Shown: positions 43,848 to 58,126 of the stretch, in pieces
How positions within the stretch are numbered: position 1 is the stretch's first letter
How the letters are laid out: every line of letters begins with the position of its first letter
NCBI GenBank assembly: GCA_030141605.1
Contig: JAQGDQ010000155.1
Location: 62,001 to 126,000, forward strand
Direction: 5' to 3'
DNA: 64,000 nt
Origin: Tubiluchus corallicola
Lineage: Eukaryota; Priapulida; Priapulimorpha; Priapulimorphida; Tubiluchidae
Notes under the pieces: model-generated
The model's database searches: none
Seen by the model: only the letters and a program-made list of their open reading frames with translations
What the model was told of the DNA's origin: nothing
Made by a program: the position numbers and the translations under genes

Positions 43848-46800
43848 CTTAGCATCGACGTTGGTGATCTCACTAACTGTACCGCACATCTTAGCAGATA
43901 GTTTGTTACTGAGTGCGGTGTTATAATTATATGGGAACATGTGCATATGTGTACGCAGCTGCTGGGATAGACATTACATGGCTATAACGCCATGGTTTTC
44001 TAGATTATGTCATGCTTTTGCTGCGTACTACTGATTCAGAGTATTACACAGTACTGTACTAGTAACATTCTTATCCATTATAGAATACTGTTTTTTACGA
44101 TACTGATTCAACCATCAAATTTAAAGTGCTGTGCCCTATTTTGCATGTTTTAAACGTTATTGCTGTGCCTGTTGTTAGAACAAATCTTCAGTGTTTTCCG
44201 CCTTTTTGTCATTTTACTGGTTTGTTTAATTGAACCTTATTAACTTCTCTTTTGGCTACTTTCCATTTTTTATTGTACCGTTTTCACGTTGGTGGACCTA
44301 ACATCGATGTATTTTAAAAAGTGTTCAAAAATGAAGTGTTCTGTTTGTCTGTTCGTATGCTTTTGTAGGCATGCAGTATTTTAACATGTACAGGCTTGTA
44401 TAATGCCATTTGTGAGATGTTTTATTTTTCTTTTCAGAATACCTTAGGTTTAATTTTGAACAAATTAGAATTTCATTCATTGGTATTGTGTAAATTCATA
44501 GGATTGCAAATAGTGAAATTGCACACGTGCAACAGTTTTTTACTCGCCCCTAGATGGCTGACAAAAAGCCACTTTATTGCCATAGCAACACCGACTTTAT
44601 CAATCCCAAGTCTGCACTGTGTTGTTATAAACTGCACACAGTGACTGCATACGGCCACCATAGCCACCTATTGTTCCTATTAAGCTGTGACTTTGTGGGA
44701 AATATCATTAGAGCACAAAAAAATCCATGTTATTTGCTGACATAACATTTTCTCATTGGATTTCGTTAGCGATTTGCTGATGTTGGCTGCTTTTTATTCC
44801 AGTATTCAGGTAATCTAACCATTTCAGAAAAACTTGCCGATACCCCCTGAAAAGTGCTTCATTCTGTACAAAACACAAATACAAAGTACTTGATAAATTT
44901 ACTCGAAACACACAAGACCCAAAGAGATCTAGATCTTGACATAAAAATATGACCATTACAAAGCTTGAGAACCCATCTTACTTACATCAGCTGTTTTTTA
45001 TCTGCAAATGCTCGTTGTGATAAAATTAATGAATATTGTGTAAAAAGTGAAATTTCTGAATGGTCAGCAAGTTAATCAGGTGTAACAATGAAACTTCTAA
45101 TTGCACTATTTGCAGTTACGCATGCAAAGCCACTTTTAGGTAAATAAGTAAAATGATACACGATGTTTTGCTGAGACAATAAAACTGAGAATTGTAGGAT
45201 CATTTTATCTTTATTCTGTTTTTATTTTGTTAAAACACTTCTGCTTTTTGTTATTGACTTTTTATTGTTTTCTTTTTGTTTATATGGTATATATGTATAT
45301 ATATTTGAATACGACTATCTGTGTTACTTTTTATAGGTGTTACTAGAATCAATGCTAACTGTCCAATGTCACGATTATATCTAGTTATTCCTTTTTCTGA
45401 CAACCGATATTAACCTTGTTTTTTCAATGCATGTACGTGCCTTTTTGAAATCCATACCTTAGCATAAAGTGAATTTAAAGCTGTTTTCTCCTTCCTTACC
45501 TCCCCCTAGTATATCAGATCATTAAGACTCAATTTTAAAAAATTATGTGAGTCCCAAAGTATTACTTAACTTCCTGTGATGTAGAGTGGACCATTGCAAA
45601 AAGTGCAACTACTTTCCTTGGCTAACTCCTAAATAACAATTGTTTTACTTGATGCTAGTGGAGCATGCTCTATTGGCTCAAACTAAGTACTGATGAAAAG
45701 GTGCGTTTTTACGATTTATGTTGTTACAAAGGTACCAAGAATATATGGAAATTTTTGTGGTGCTAATTCAGTGCACATTGTTCTTTCCTCTTTGTTGCTC
45801 TTCACCATTGTTATAACTTAATCATCATTGTTTTCAGCATCATCATTGTCAGCTTAGCATTGTTTTGAACAATTACTTGTGCATAGCTGATTCCTTCTTT
45901 TGATAGATGTTCTCTTTATGAACAGCTTAATTAAGTATGAAAGTTTTGTTTGTCCGATGTGGCATTATTTAACATAAGTCAAGAAAAATTGTGGCTTAGT
46001 TTCATAGTAGGTAAGGTATTCGGTGTGAAACTGTTGTCCTCAAAAGGTTGCAAGCCCCTGTTATAGCAGATGTGGTATTCATATTGTCATTATTAGTGAA
46101 CTGTTTGAAAAAATGTGAATTTTTGACCATCAACCATCTGACCTGTGTGTCTTGAAATGTGTTAGATTATCAGGTAACTCGCTCAGATTTTTGTTTTTTA
46201 ACCTGTATTTTCATTATTTTATACATGTTATGCTAAACACTGTTCTTTACAAAGTATTTAACTGAAATTCAGAAAGTGAGCATTGTTTTAGAGTGATTGT
46301 GTTTTCACACGGGAGTTACTGACATAATTTTCAGTAACAGTTCAGAAGAACAGCTTTCACGCAAGCTGCAAGCTTGTCACTTTCGTAAAATGTTCTCACA
46401 GGCCACACTTCTCTAGCAAAGAACCTGAAGAAGTCAATGTATATAGAATCACGGTGTCAGAGATTTTAGTTCTGCAAATAATTTTGCGGAAAATAGCCTG
46501 AGATTGAATTGTCATTTATTGATAAGTACTGATGCAGTTTAATTATTATCATTATTATTGTGTAAATAACTGAAACGTAAAGTTCTTGTGATAGATGTGT
46601 AGTAGTGAATGTTAGGCTTCATTATGCTATAACTTATGTACAGTGACGATAAATAGGTATAATGGTATAGCAATACGTTTAAGTAAGTGACATACTGCCA
46701 GTCATTATTATGATTTGCAGTTATTAGGAAAACAATGCTGCTCTCATTGGCATGGAGTTATGATTGCTAATACTAATGATCTTAAATTCATTTTGAGGTT

Positions 46801-47330
46801 TTAATACTTTGTAATCTGTGGTGTTATTTGATGTTCAATTTGTGTATATTGGTGTGTAGCTAGATGAACATTATATTTGTGTTTATTTAACATTTGTATA
46901 AGGCCTCATTTTTGATTGATACTGTTTTTTTACATAGGCCCTGTGTTGTAGACTGAGATTGTCTTTATAATTTTGGACTTCTTTTAACTTTAGTTGTGCT
47001 TTTAAATTCATGCAAAAAAGAAATGGCATTTGGACAAACCTTGTAGTGTTAGTAGGTGTTTTATGAGTAATAGTTTTCATTATTGCTTGTTTTCGTAATA
47101 AGTAATCTTTTTGTAATCACTTGAGCCCTTGTAAGAAGCTACTGTAAAATTGATGTAATTTGTCATTAAATCAGTGCGAGTTAATTTTAGCCATTTCTCT
47201 GATGTTTTACTCAACAGCATGGGATACTTGTGTTGTCTGTGTTTCAAACTTTGGTTTAACTTTTACAGCAATACGTGATTTTTTGTCAATTTTTTCTATG
47301 AGTATGGAAAATAAAATTTGTCAATTTTAC
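43848..47330 (+). other. Probable dystroglycan 3' UTR and downstream sequence
   Basis: No further coding exon is seen. AATAAA signals on the plus strand at 45178 and 47310 are candidate polyadenylation sites; the true 3' end cannot be decided from sequence. Confidence 0.4.
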
Positions 47331-49460
47331 ACTTTCCTGTTCGATTAAATAATTTTCGTACGTATTTGTAAAATCCCTCAAGTGCCTGAGGTCCAGCAGG
47401 GCGTCTTAATAATTCAAATAATTGTACATAATTTAAGTCTAAGTTTTAGTCTCGTCTCGATAGACACTGGAAATGCAATCCTGAAAATATTTACCCCAGG
47501 TTGCCACAATGGCAACAAGAAACCCTGTGCTACGCTTCATGATCGCAGTGTGGCCACCTATTTTGTTCACATTAATAAAGTAAACAAAGAGGAGTGGAGA
47601 GGTCCATAAGCTATTTATGCTTAATTTCTACCTTCGACGGTAACGGTAATACATTCATGCATATATAAACACATATACAGTTCTCCACTCATAAATGCAT
47701 TAAACAGTTTTGAACACATATAAAATTACGAACAAAAAACCAGTTGAAATTCATGCCTAATAGATTCGTTTACTATTGAAATTGATGTCTTTGCGTTTGT
47801 GCAATTACATTATGTCATGTACAAAGAGATGTGACTTACATTTGTTTTCCTTGGGGGTATTTTCTTTTCAGCCTTTCACTCAAGTTCCTTACTGTTTCAT
47901 ACCACAAACTTGTCAACTCAACACAAGAGCATTTGCTTGCTTGCAGGCCCCGCGTTTTGTTCAAAGCATATCAAAAATAGTTTGAGACTATGCATACAAA
48001 TAGGTCTTTAAGCAAAACAATATTTTGACTTGTTATTTATGCAGCAAAGCAAGCAGATGCTTAATTACATGTGTGTGTTTAGCTTGTTCGATAAAATTAA
48101 TCTAAGACCTTTTTGCGCTTCTTTTTTTTCAGGAACATTGACACATAATCCCAGCGTTTACACAAAATGTACCTTACTTACGTGTAGATATCGTCCGTGT
48201 AAGTAATTTAAACTTAACGCGGTTTGCAAAACAACATTATTAGCAGATCGTGATTTTCAGTCAGTGAAAATAATAAAATAACTATTTTAATCACTAATAA
48301 TTTTACATTTTTGTTGTGAAATTGTAAAATGCACCAAAATAAACGAATAAATAAAATGAACAAACAAAAGATATATTGAACATTCCAGCAAAAATATGTT
48401 GTGAAATCCAGATAGGCATAGGCCTATACTGATTGTCTACTTGGAATGTAGAGTGAGATCACGTCCATAGTGAGACCTTGAAGTTATTGTCATTTATAAG
48501 TTACCTCAGATAATTACAAACGTCTCACCATTTCGATTAATGAAATACATTAATAAATGACAAACTACATGATGGTTGCGTTTTCTTCTTTGTGCCTTGT
48601 GATCAGCTCTAGTTATTTTTTGGATGGTTCGTAACGAAGGAGTCAGCTAAGCCAAAATCGTTTTTACAAAGTTCGTCAGAAAAGGTATTTCCTATTGCTA
48701 ACTGAAATTTCGTTAAGATCAAACGCATAAAATGTCGACGTCGTTTTGTTCGTTTTGTTGTTTTTGCTTTGAAATACACTCGTGATCATTAGTTCCAAAT
48801 TCTAAAAATTACAAATTTAAGCATATTTATTTTCTATTATTTGGTAGCCGCACACACAATATATCAAGGTATGGTAGTTTAGTTTGCCCGTTTTCTGAAT
48901 TAGGAATAGTGTTTGGGTAACAAAAGGCCTGTCTCTAACTCTAGTCTATAAACACGGCGAAAGGCTACTGTTGATTCGTTAACACGGGCTCACATCCTAG
49001 AAGCAACAATAAGCATTCCCAGTTTCACTGTGTAGTAGTTTTGCAGATACACTAGCGAAGTAACGTTACTTACTACTTAGTAGTATAAACAACCCCTCGA
49101 AGAAAAATAATCATAACGCTATATCCTTTCTATAATAGAAATCGCAAGTTTCTGCTAAATGGTAATTTTTCTGATTCTGAATCGGATGAATGCAAATAAT
49201 AATTGGCATCATTCAAAAATCCAAAAAACGATTTAATGAGCATGATTTTTATCTTCGAAGTTAGGTAACTCTGAATAAACACTTTTGTAATTGTAAGATC
49301 ATTACGTGTTTGTGGTATAGGATAAAATGTGGTTACATGTACGTCATGAACTGATCCTCTGAAAAGAGTGGAGATGTTACATTTTTCTTCTAATATTTAT
49401 GCATGTACAAGAAAAGAGAATTTGCTAATAAATATTCCTTAGTTTTCAGTTAAACAAGCT
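47331..49460. other. Gene-free AT-rich stretch
   Basis: No gene, RNA gene or transposon termini supported. Short ORFs (for example 47382-47609) show no family features. Confidence 0.4.
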
Positions 49461-49463
49461 TTT

Positions 49464-49520
49464 AATATATATATATATATATATATTAAAATATATATAA
49501 TATAAATATATATATATTTA
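49464..49520. repeat. (TA)n palindromic microsatellite
   Basis: Runs of atatat with interruptions (ttaaaatatatataatata), self-complementary. Confidence 0.9.
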
Positions 49521-50193
49521 GAAAACAAATGATGATAAAATAATAAGAAGAAAAAATTAACAGCAAATAAAAGTAAAATGAATAATTGATCATAAACAAA
49601 AAAAAGTGATGGTAGCAGGTCAGTAAAATTGTAATTATTTAGCCTGCTGTGTACATTGCTTGCCGATGATTTGCGATCGATCATATGGAAACAATGTACA
49701 GTAAACCCTCGCTTAACGACTCCCCGCTCAGCTATGTTTTGTTTTTCTGTCTTAACAATGCACGTTTCATTTTAACAACAATTTTTTTACTTTACTCAAA
49801 GTAAAATTTTATGTTTTATCAACAACATTTTTACTTAATTTGAGGCATTAAAACAGTTCATTAGCCTGTTCTAAGAATACGCTAGCAATGTAAAACAGTG
49901 TACAGTTATTATTTACATTTTTGCTTCCCAGCTGATTGCTGGCCACTTGTGTAAAGCAAGATCTACTTGCACCTGGGAGCAGACTTTATGCAAGCAATTT
50001 TACCTGCGACCTGTTCCTATAGTAACCAACATATAGAGGAAATTATCTCAAGGCCTCTCCAGGTCTAACTGCATAGTTAGGGCTTCAAGGTTAATGCCAG
50101 CTAGGCACTGGTAAGAAAGATGGGTGGTTTGAAGCAGACAGAAATAAATTAATCGGTAGAAATATGAATGAAACTCATAAAACATTTAATTTA

Positions 50194-50993
50194 CAGTCAA
50201 ACCTATTTATACCTCCCACTTTACGATGGAAAAAAGTTGGCGTTATAACGTGTTGTGTTAAATTTTGTTATAGACGAATCACAGAACAGTTAGACAAGTG
50301 TACTCAGGTTAGAACAGGTCCTCAATTTTCATCCTAACGGTTAATGAATTAAAAGAAAATCATTTATCATTTGTGAATTCATTACTCACTCAAAATCAAT
50401 TATTTTGATCAAAAACATTTTGTTTACATAGTACACGTGTCACCTATGTATACATGTAACAGGCTGTAGGCCTACTGCTCCACTAATCATGTATTATTGT
50501 ATATGCAGAAAAAAAGATTAAAGTCATAACTACAAATTTCTTGTTGGGATTTGCCTGTATGGTTCTTAGAAAACAAGCAAATATCACTTTTCTTGTGGCT
50601 AAAAAAAGAAACACGTGTTTTCTGTCAGTTGCTATTATGACTGCCCATTGACAATAGTATCAGAGGTGTCAATCATTTACTATTGTGTTTGTACGATATA
50701 CAGTACAGCTTACGAACAATCAAAGCATGATAGCATGTATTTTTTTGTGACACGTGACGTCTGGTCAGTGTAAGCAATTCAGCTAAAGCGTATAGCAACT
50801 TCACATAGCTGACATAATATCAAGGTCGCCGGCGTGACTGACGGTATTTCCCCATTGAACATATATTCGGCAGATGGCGGGTAATGGGAGGCGGTATAGC
50901 TGGTTATTTTCATATACAATTTAATACAGCCGTTTTGTTCCTGGCCATTTTGCAGGTGGTAAATGATTTTAGCGGAATAACGAGGTTTGGCTG
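50194..50993. mobile_element. Pogo/Tigger-like non-autonomous element, about 800 bp
   Basis: The left end CAGTCAAACCTATTTAT and the right end (reverse complement CAGCCAAACCTCGTTAT) are imperfect inverted repeats, each next to TA (50192-50193 and 50994-50995). The CAGT(c)AAACCTCG.TTA motif is typical of pogo/Tigger elements. No transposase ORF. A related lone end CAGTAAACCCTCGCTTAACG lies at 49699 after a TA. Confidence 0.65.
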
Positions 50994-51254
50994 TATAGGA
51001 ATTAAGTAGCATTGATTTTTGCCTCTAGAACGCATTTCTGTTCTTCTACAGTACTTTCTGTGAAAGTCTTAGTTTCTGGTTTTGTTTAACAGCATTTCGC
51101 TTAATGTCGAATTTTGCTAGAATGCATTAGCATCATTAACAAGGTTTTGCTATAAATAAAAAAGGAATATTTTTCATTTCTTCTACTTTTCTCATATTTA
51201 GATTGTTAAATAAAGGTTTTTTTCTTTATAGCCTTTTGAAAACAGTTAGAAAAG

Positions 51255-52181
51255 ATGTCAACTACCACTTCTCCCGAGAATGAGCCGATGTCAACTACCA
51301 CTTCTCCCAAGAATGAGCTGGCTGAAGAGAAACTCGTACTTTATAAGTGCACCGCTTGTGGAGGTTGCTTTAAAACGGAGCAAGAATTTTTTGAACATGC
51401 GAGAAAGAGGCACTGCATCGTGATCGTTTGTAATGATGAAGACTTGGGCATTGACGAAACCGGTGCCGACCTTTCAATGTCGTTGGAAGATTTGGAAGAA
51501 ACAGAACCTACTTATGAAGAGGAATTGTTGAGCTTGGAAGGCAGTGCATTTCTCAAAGAAATTGCTGATCACGAACGAAGTTTAGAAACAAGAGCTAAAA
51601 ATCAGGATTCCGAGGATCACCAAGTTCTGTCCGAGCTCCTGGACGACTGCAAGAAAACAGAGTTGGAAGAGATTGATCCCGAAGACAGTCAACTGGACAC
51701 TTATTTAGTAGAGGCAGTTAAAGCAGAAGCGGCGGCACTTCACAAGGACATTGATGGTAACTACTCATGTCAGTGGTGCAGAAAGACGTATACATCTTCA
51801 AGGAACCTGCTACGACACACTCAGCGGCAGCACACGCGTCGTAAATTCTGCTTCTGTGGCGTGTGCAACAAAGCATTCACCAGTAATCAATCACTGCGTA
51901 ATCATTCTAACATCCATGCCAACGTCAAGCCATACAAATGTCAGTTGTGTTCCAAAGCCATGCGGTACAAAGAATCGTTGAGCCGGCACATGCGATGGCA
52001 TTCGGGTGAATTACCATACAAGTGCAACATGTGTGGCAAGTGTTTTATAAATGAGCAGCCATTGAGAACTCACGAAAAGTCGCACAGAAAAAACAGGCCA
52101 TTCGAATGCAAGATCTGCAATAAACGTTTCACTCGCAGTGCGGCGCTCGACAACCACGTGGCGACAAAACATTTGGCGTAA
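51255..52181 (+). CDS. C2H2 zinc-finger protein, six fingers (308 aa)
   Basis: A probable DNA-binding nuclear protein; targets unknown. Finger 1 (YKCTACGGCF..FFEHARKRH, near residue 28-52) stands apart. An acidic region of about 110 residues rich in Glu/Asp/Leu follows, then five fingers in the C-terminal half (YSCQWC, FCFCGVC, YKCQLC, YKCNMC, FECKIC), ending near the stop. The N terminus has a tandem 11-residue duplication (MSTTTSPENEP / MSTTTSPKNEL). The ORF is one exon; ttttctttatag just upstream (ending 51231) is a likely acceptor of a 5' UTR intron. The gene is paralogous to the one at 58127. Linkers are only partly TGEKP-like. A downstream Met in the duplicated block is an alternative start. 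Confidence 0.88.
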   Translation: MSTTTSPENEPMSTTTSPKNELAEEKLVLYKCTACGGCFKTEQEFFEHARKRHCIVIVCNDEDLGIDETGADLSMSLEDLEETEPTYEEELLSLEGSAFLKEIADHERSLETRAKNQDSEDHQVLSELLDDCKKTELEEIDPEDSQLDTYLVEAVKAEAAALHKDIDGNYSCQWCRKTYTSSRNLLRHTQRQHTRRKFCFCGVCNKAFTSNQSLRNHSNIHANVKPYKCQLCSKAMRYKESLSRHMRWHSGELPYKCNMCGKCFINEQPLRTHEKSHRKNRPFECKICNKRFTRSAALDNHVATKHLA

Positions 52182-55100
52182 ACCAGTGCCATTGGTTTCA
52201 CAACTCTTTTGACTTAGATTGTAGAAAAAACAATTTTAAGGGAATGTTTTTGCTGACAAAGGCTACTTTGAGTAAGCAGAAACTTGCTAGGAGAGCTTGT
52301 TGGGTGTTCCATCGACCCTCAATGAAAAGGATTGACTGTTCAAAGACTATATTTGAAGTGATATTAATGTGCATATTGATCTAGAATAGATGCTTAAGAG
52401 TTTTTAGAATTTCTGCTGTAGATTAAACGTGTAGCTCACTTCAGTAGATAGGAAGAAAAGTAATTCGGCACCTAAGCGGGTTTATTTTTGCAAAATGCAA
52501 AATTTTCACTTAGGCTACTGTTATTCTTTTCTTACACAGACTTTGAATTTGGCAAAAAATTCAACTTGCTGCAGTGCATTGTTTAACCAATGTAAACTGT
52601 AGGCTAGTAATCGACTAATGAAACAATCTGAAATGTATCCATTATAACCTTTATTCATGTTCACATGTTCAGCATGTGTCAAGATCATTTTATTTTAACA
52701 CTATTTTATTTATTAGTAATGACTAAAACTAGCTTCTTATTGCAACAGATGGATGTATTCAAGAAAAATAATTTTTGCAGGTAGCACTTCACACTTCAAC
52801 TATTTTCTTTTCTCATTTATGGTATGCAAAGTGTAAATTTGACTTTGTAATCCTTTGCATTATATTATATTATGTGACCTATTACTACAACAGGCGCCAC
52901 TTTGCGGACTCACTTTATGATGGAAGTGTGCTGACACAATTAGCTGACGGATATGGTATTGCAAGTATAGAAGTATGACTCTTCAGCTTAGTATGCATGG
53001 CAGAGGCTGTGAGAGCATTAAATGTTACACCTTTATGCTTATGTTTTATTTTTTAAAATTAATGCTACGCTCTTAGTTGCTCTGTGATGCTTCTAAGGTT
53101 GCAAAAAATACTGACAGATTACTGTCAATGAATCAGTGGCAAAACAGCAACAGTTAACTGATGAAATGTCCTGTGAACAGCAGCAAGAGATTCAGAAGGA
53201 AACCGCTAAACATGTGATTAAAAGTTTAGCTTCCATAAATTCTTGGACAGAGATTAATTGCATCGGACGACATTCAACTAAAAATGCTATGCTAACATAT
53301 TGGTGCATGATAATGTTAATGCATTTGCTTCTGGGTGCATTATCATGTACTTATAAGCAAAGTAAAGGTGACATAAAAGAATTATATTAAGCTCTTTTTG
53401 ATCGCAAACAAGTATCTTATTTTAAGTACTTAAAGCAAAAATATCGAGTGAATTAGTTGGAATGATTTGATTCAACAGCTGATGATTTTTATAGACATTT
53501 GAATAGGAGTGGCCCGTATCTGATGTTTATTAGTCGATTAGGCGACTGATTGTAATAACTTTGAGTCTAATAAATTATGCCTACTATACATTAATGCAGA
53601 CTGGCTATCTTATATTCTGCTTGAGTTCAGCTGGCTATACTGCTATTAAACCTGGTGGCCGATTCATGGTAATAATTTTGCCAGTATGTCATTTATGCAG
53701 TTTCTATTGTTATGTGTTATGTAAGTTTGGAAGATGATTCGTGTTCTATTTCGTAACCAATAAATGAACTTCAGACAGGTGTCATTGTCTGTATTGTGGC
53801 TGATAATTCCGATATGTGGCTTCCAGTTTTTAATTATCACGCTCTCTGAGGTATGCATTGTTGAAGATCCACAATTGCTTAGTCTTTTTCAAAATTGTAA
53901 TCTCACATATTCACTGTTAGTGTTGGATATATTACTTTAATACAATTAATATCTTCAGAATTAGAATTTCTTTACTTCCAAAAGGGATACAAACATTTTG
54001 ATTGGTATTATTCACTTTAAACAATAAAGTGATTTAAAAAAAATGTTTGTCTTTAATGTTCTAAACAGTTTCATTGTCAATGAAAACCAAGTTCTTTCAT
54101 AATAAAATAACCTTAAAGGCTGTTATTGTTGTAACAGAATAGATTTGTATTGTATACAGGTCAACCTTCATGCTCTTCTGTTGTATAGGTGTCAGTTTTA
54201 TCTCGATAATTGTCTTTAGTTATTGTGATTTCATTTTCATGGCAAATTTTAGCATAGTAGATTTGAATGCCACGCATACACAGAAAGAAATTACTACCCT
54301 GAAAAAGAAAGTGAATTCTTAAAGTAATACAAATTCTGTGGTTTGTTGACAAATTCTATGTCAAGCAATGGGCGACTTGTTGTACAAAAGAAAGACTGCA
54401 CTTGACTGCATAGCAGAACAATCCATTGAGCAGCTGACAAATTTCTATGGGTAAGCCATGGTAGCCTGAAGAGTTTAGGTATGCCTTTATTCCAGGCTAC
54501 ACAAACATCTATAGTTTTTGTATCTCTCTGCCAAATCTGATATGTTCGATTCTTACCCAAATCAACTCATTTATTTTTTCCGGAAAAATACAACCTGCAG
54601 TAGACTACAATTTATAACCAAAGTGCATGAGTAGGGATGGCGACTACTGAAATATTGCTATCTGATTATAGCAGTAAGTTGCTAAGACTTGGCAAAGTCT
54701 GATAGCTATGGATGATTTTTTAATGCAGAGGTTTACATAGCTTAGCTAGCAAATAAATATTTTCTAATGTTGTAAAAATTTATTTGAAATCGGCGTTGAC
54801 AACTTGACACTACTGTGACTGTGTGCGTCATGCAGATTTGTATCCCTACGTTAGTCCGGTCGTAATAACGGAATTAAAATCATAGATCCATCGTCTTGAT
54901 TAAAAACTTAGAAGATTACCGTTATTGCAGACGCTGAAGCTCAAGTGATTGGTGTTTTATGTTTCGCTGTTTTTGAAAAAATGTTTCTTTTTTAGGATAG
55001 CTTTGACAAACTTCGTTAGTTTGTAGTCGTTTGGTCACCCATTTGGAATGTTTCGATTTGGCAAAATTGTAAAGTTAGTGAAGGATGCGTTAAACTCTGC

Positions 55101-58090
55101 CGGCTAAAAACTGTTGCTTATCTAAAATGCCGATATTTCTTGTCCATATTATCGAAACTAATTGTAAGTTGCTAAGTTTTTTTGAAACGAGTCTCTAACA
55201 AAAAGTGAGTTATAGTGCTAAATATCAACGCGAGTATATTGATAATTTGATATATTAGTATATTGATACTCATTATCATTATTGTTATTATCATTTTGAA
55301 ATCTAGCTCTTAACCGAGTTTGTATGGTGTAAAAAAGTATAGACCATAAGGCGTCTTCTATGCTCTCGTAAGGGTTTTGACATAATCTGCAGTATGCTCC
55401 TTACCAAAGGCATTTTTGTCATGATAGATACGGTTTTTAAGAGCATTAATCTTGGGCCTGTACATTGTTAAGCAAAATAATTTAAAAGCTGTTTTATTAA
55501 AAAGCATTTTCGCTGAAAAAGATTACTGTGATCATTTATTGTACTAAACCACGAAGTACACTAATAAATTGTTACAATATTCATTAGTAACTTAGTACAA
55601 TAGACTGAAACTATACACATAGATCTACGAACAACGCCACTTGGGATTATAGTAAAAGCTTTGCTGTAAGCTCACTCCTTTATGGTCCAAACATTGTTGC
55701 CAAACATTTGTATTAATTACAAATTTTATTCATGTACATTTAAAAGAAGACAGAATCATATCACATCCCATTTTGAAGTAAGATTAAAAGTGCACATTTT
55801 AACACCCATAATAATGCCAAATCTTTTCTGATAATTAAATAATAGATATAAGACAATTAATGGTGGGCAAGCCCAACTAGTTATGACATCAGACTGAACG
55901 TAATTTTCAACAGTACAACATTCCATGTTCCACGTGTTTGCAAATGCAAAAATTGTAATACAGTACTATTGTACAACATGGTATGTAATAATTCTGCAAA
56001 TTTTAAATTTGAAATTCAAATTAAATTTTACTGCTGTGTTCATACATGAGCTCTCAAATGTGTGTACTAAGTCACAACCGAACACTTCTGAATCGAGAGG
56101 TACTGGACCTATTTTTTGGACATTTCCGAGATGTAGGAGCTAGTGCCCGTCTAATATTGCAAAACTTGATATACTGTTTTTCCTCGCTATCCGTACCACA
56201 ATACGAGCATTTTCCTCATTGGTATGGAGTATTATGCTGATATATCATGCATGCCCACTCCTGCCGTAGCTGCATAATCAGAAGAAGATAAGATTTATTG
56301 TTTTTGTGTGGTAAGCTTTGCTGTCGAACATTGACAGGAACAGATGCACTGCAGTCTGGAGAGTCGGTTAAAATTTACTTTGTAATATTGCTGCTATTAA
56401 TTTCCTACTGTCTGGCTTTTAGAACAGATTATAACACAGAACAGCTGTAATGACTATACTTTAATGCTGCTTTGTCTGTTGAATCGCCTACCAGTACATG
56501 TAATAATATCATGGAATTTGGAAAAAGTCTAACTATTAGCATTATAAGCGCTCATTCTGCTTTCAATAGTTAAGTAACCTGGCCGTAAGAAGTAGTTTGT
56601 TGGGTGATGTGCTTTAGAGAATGATTGATTTCGAGTCACTAATTTGAAACCAGCAAGAGCTTACAACATCCCTGGATCACCCCTCCCCCAGAAAATATTT
56701 TTGGCTTTTAAAAATACTATAGACTATATCTAAAACGGTGTAGCAGTTTTCTTTTCCAGAGGGCGATTTATGTAAGCGTCTTTGATCGTCCCGCATGCAT
56801 AAGTCAGAGTTGGTCATCCCAATTCATATACCTATTGAACTTAAAGTTTTATACTTAAAATATTGGCAAAGCAACAATGAAAATGTCAGTGTAGTAATGC
56901 AATGCTAGAAGATTTACCATACACTCTACAGCTGCAGCTTTAATTATTTAAAACACTTTTATCAGAATACGGTCAAACGTGTGGTGATTTGCTAAATATT
57001 GTGGACTCAAATTATTACGATATAGGTGCACTTGGGCAAAACGTAGTACCCAGTAATAAAAGATGTCATGAAGCATCGACAAATTGATGTATCGTTACAG
57101 GTCTACCAGTAAGAGTAGGATACTAGGGTAGCACCAGCACCTGGTGTTTACAACATTGCTATAGTTGGATAAGAAAAAAGTTTATAAAATAGTTTATCAT
57201 CATTGGCCAAAGAGAACCACGCCAACCCCAAATAATCTTTGCATAATTTTCAGAACCATTTCATGTACTGTGCATAAGTACACCTAAACACACAAGTTGA
57301 CACAAATCACGTTCGAGCTTGTATTAAGTAGGAAATTAGACATACATGTATTCTCAGATGGCTGCATGATTTGTACCAAGACAGCATGCTGAGCAAATTC
57401 ATAAATTAGTTGTCTAAACATGCTAATTTACTCATTCTACTCATTATTTACCTTGGAAGTGCAACAGATTATGTTTTAAATAAACAACAATAAAAAACAA
57501 TGGAAACAAATTTTGCACATTCTTATTTAGTAGCTAACAGTCTGTAGTGCAACTTTTTCGTACTTAAATAATATTCGCCAAAGTTACTGGTTAATTAAGA
57601 CTTGCACTGTCAAAATGCCAGTGACATTATGCAAATCCATGTACTGTGTAACTGTCTACCTGCGGCCAATGTCTCAGACTCGTTGACGTCATACCCTGGG
57701 TGGAGCAATCACACGTTTCCAGAGATATTAATTAACATTCGTCTATGTGGTGCATGGAATAACCTAGTGTGATAAGTTTCCTAAGTTAATTAGGCTCTAA
57801 AAGTCATTTGATACATTAGATATAATGTCTGTTACTTTTATTGTAAATTTGTTCATTGCACAGCATCTAAGATTATATAAAGTAACCATCAAGTACGATT
57901 TTTTTAAATTTACCACTTGTTTGTTTTGAAATTGAATACCTGTGATATCAGCTGCAAAAGGCCAAGTCTGCAGTGACCTAGCAAGTATATTTATGAAAAT
58001 TATTTTTTCATATTAAGCCTAAAGTTAAAAGATACCCATCTATAACTAAAATCTGATGGATTAAACTGTCTTCAAATCCAAACCTTACTT
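52182..58090. other. Spacer between the zinc-finger paralogues, likely containing a 5' UTR intron
   Basis: No confident gene. 53111-53390 contains a Gln-rich open frame (see separate entry). The right end closes with tttgatgtttcag (to 58114), the likely acceptor before the second zinc-finger ORF. Confidence 0.4.
53136..53390 (+). CDS. Unrecognised Gln/Glu-rich open frame, doubtful
   Basis: An 84-codon frame begins VAKQQQLTDEMSCEQQQEIQKETAKH and ends with a hydrophobic stretch (MLTYWCMIMLMHLLLGAL). The first half has protein-like composition, but no family match is recognised, the upstream acceptor is poor and there is no paralogy to the neighbouring zinc-finger genes. It could be a chance ORF or a transposon remnant. 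Confidence 0.15.
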   Translation: MAKQQQLTDEMSCEQQQEIQKETAKHVIKSLASINSWTEINCIGRHSTKNAMLTYWCMIMLMHLLLGALSCTYKQSKGDIKELY

Positions 58091-58126
58091 AGTATACATA
58101 TTTTGATGTTTCAGTGCACCACGTAG

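Noticed and set aside
47382-47609. 75-codon ORF after dystroglycan
   Set aside because: No domain, no splice support, lies within probable 3' UTR or intergenic sequence.
49699-50193. Second complete pogo-like element
   Set aside because: A clear left-type terminus exists at 49699, but I found no inverted partner before the next element.
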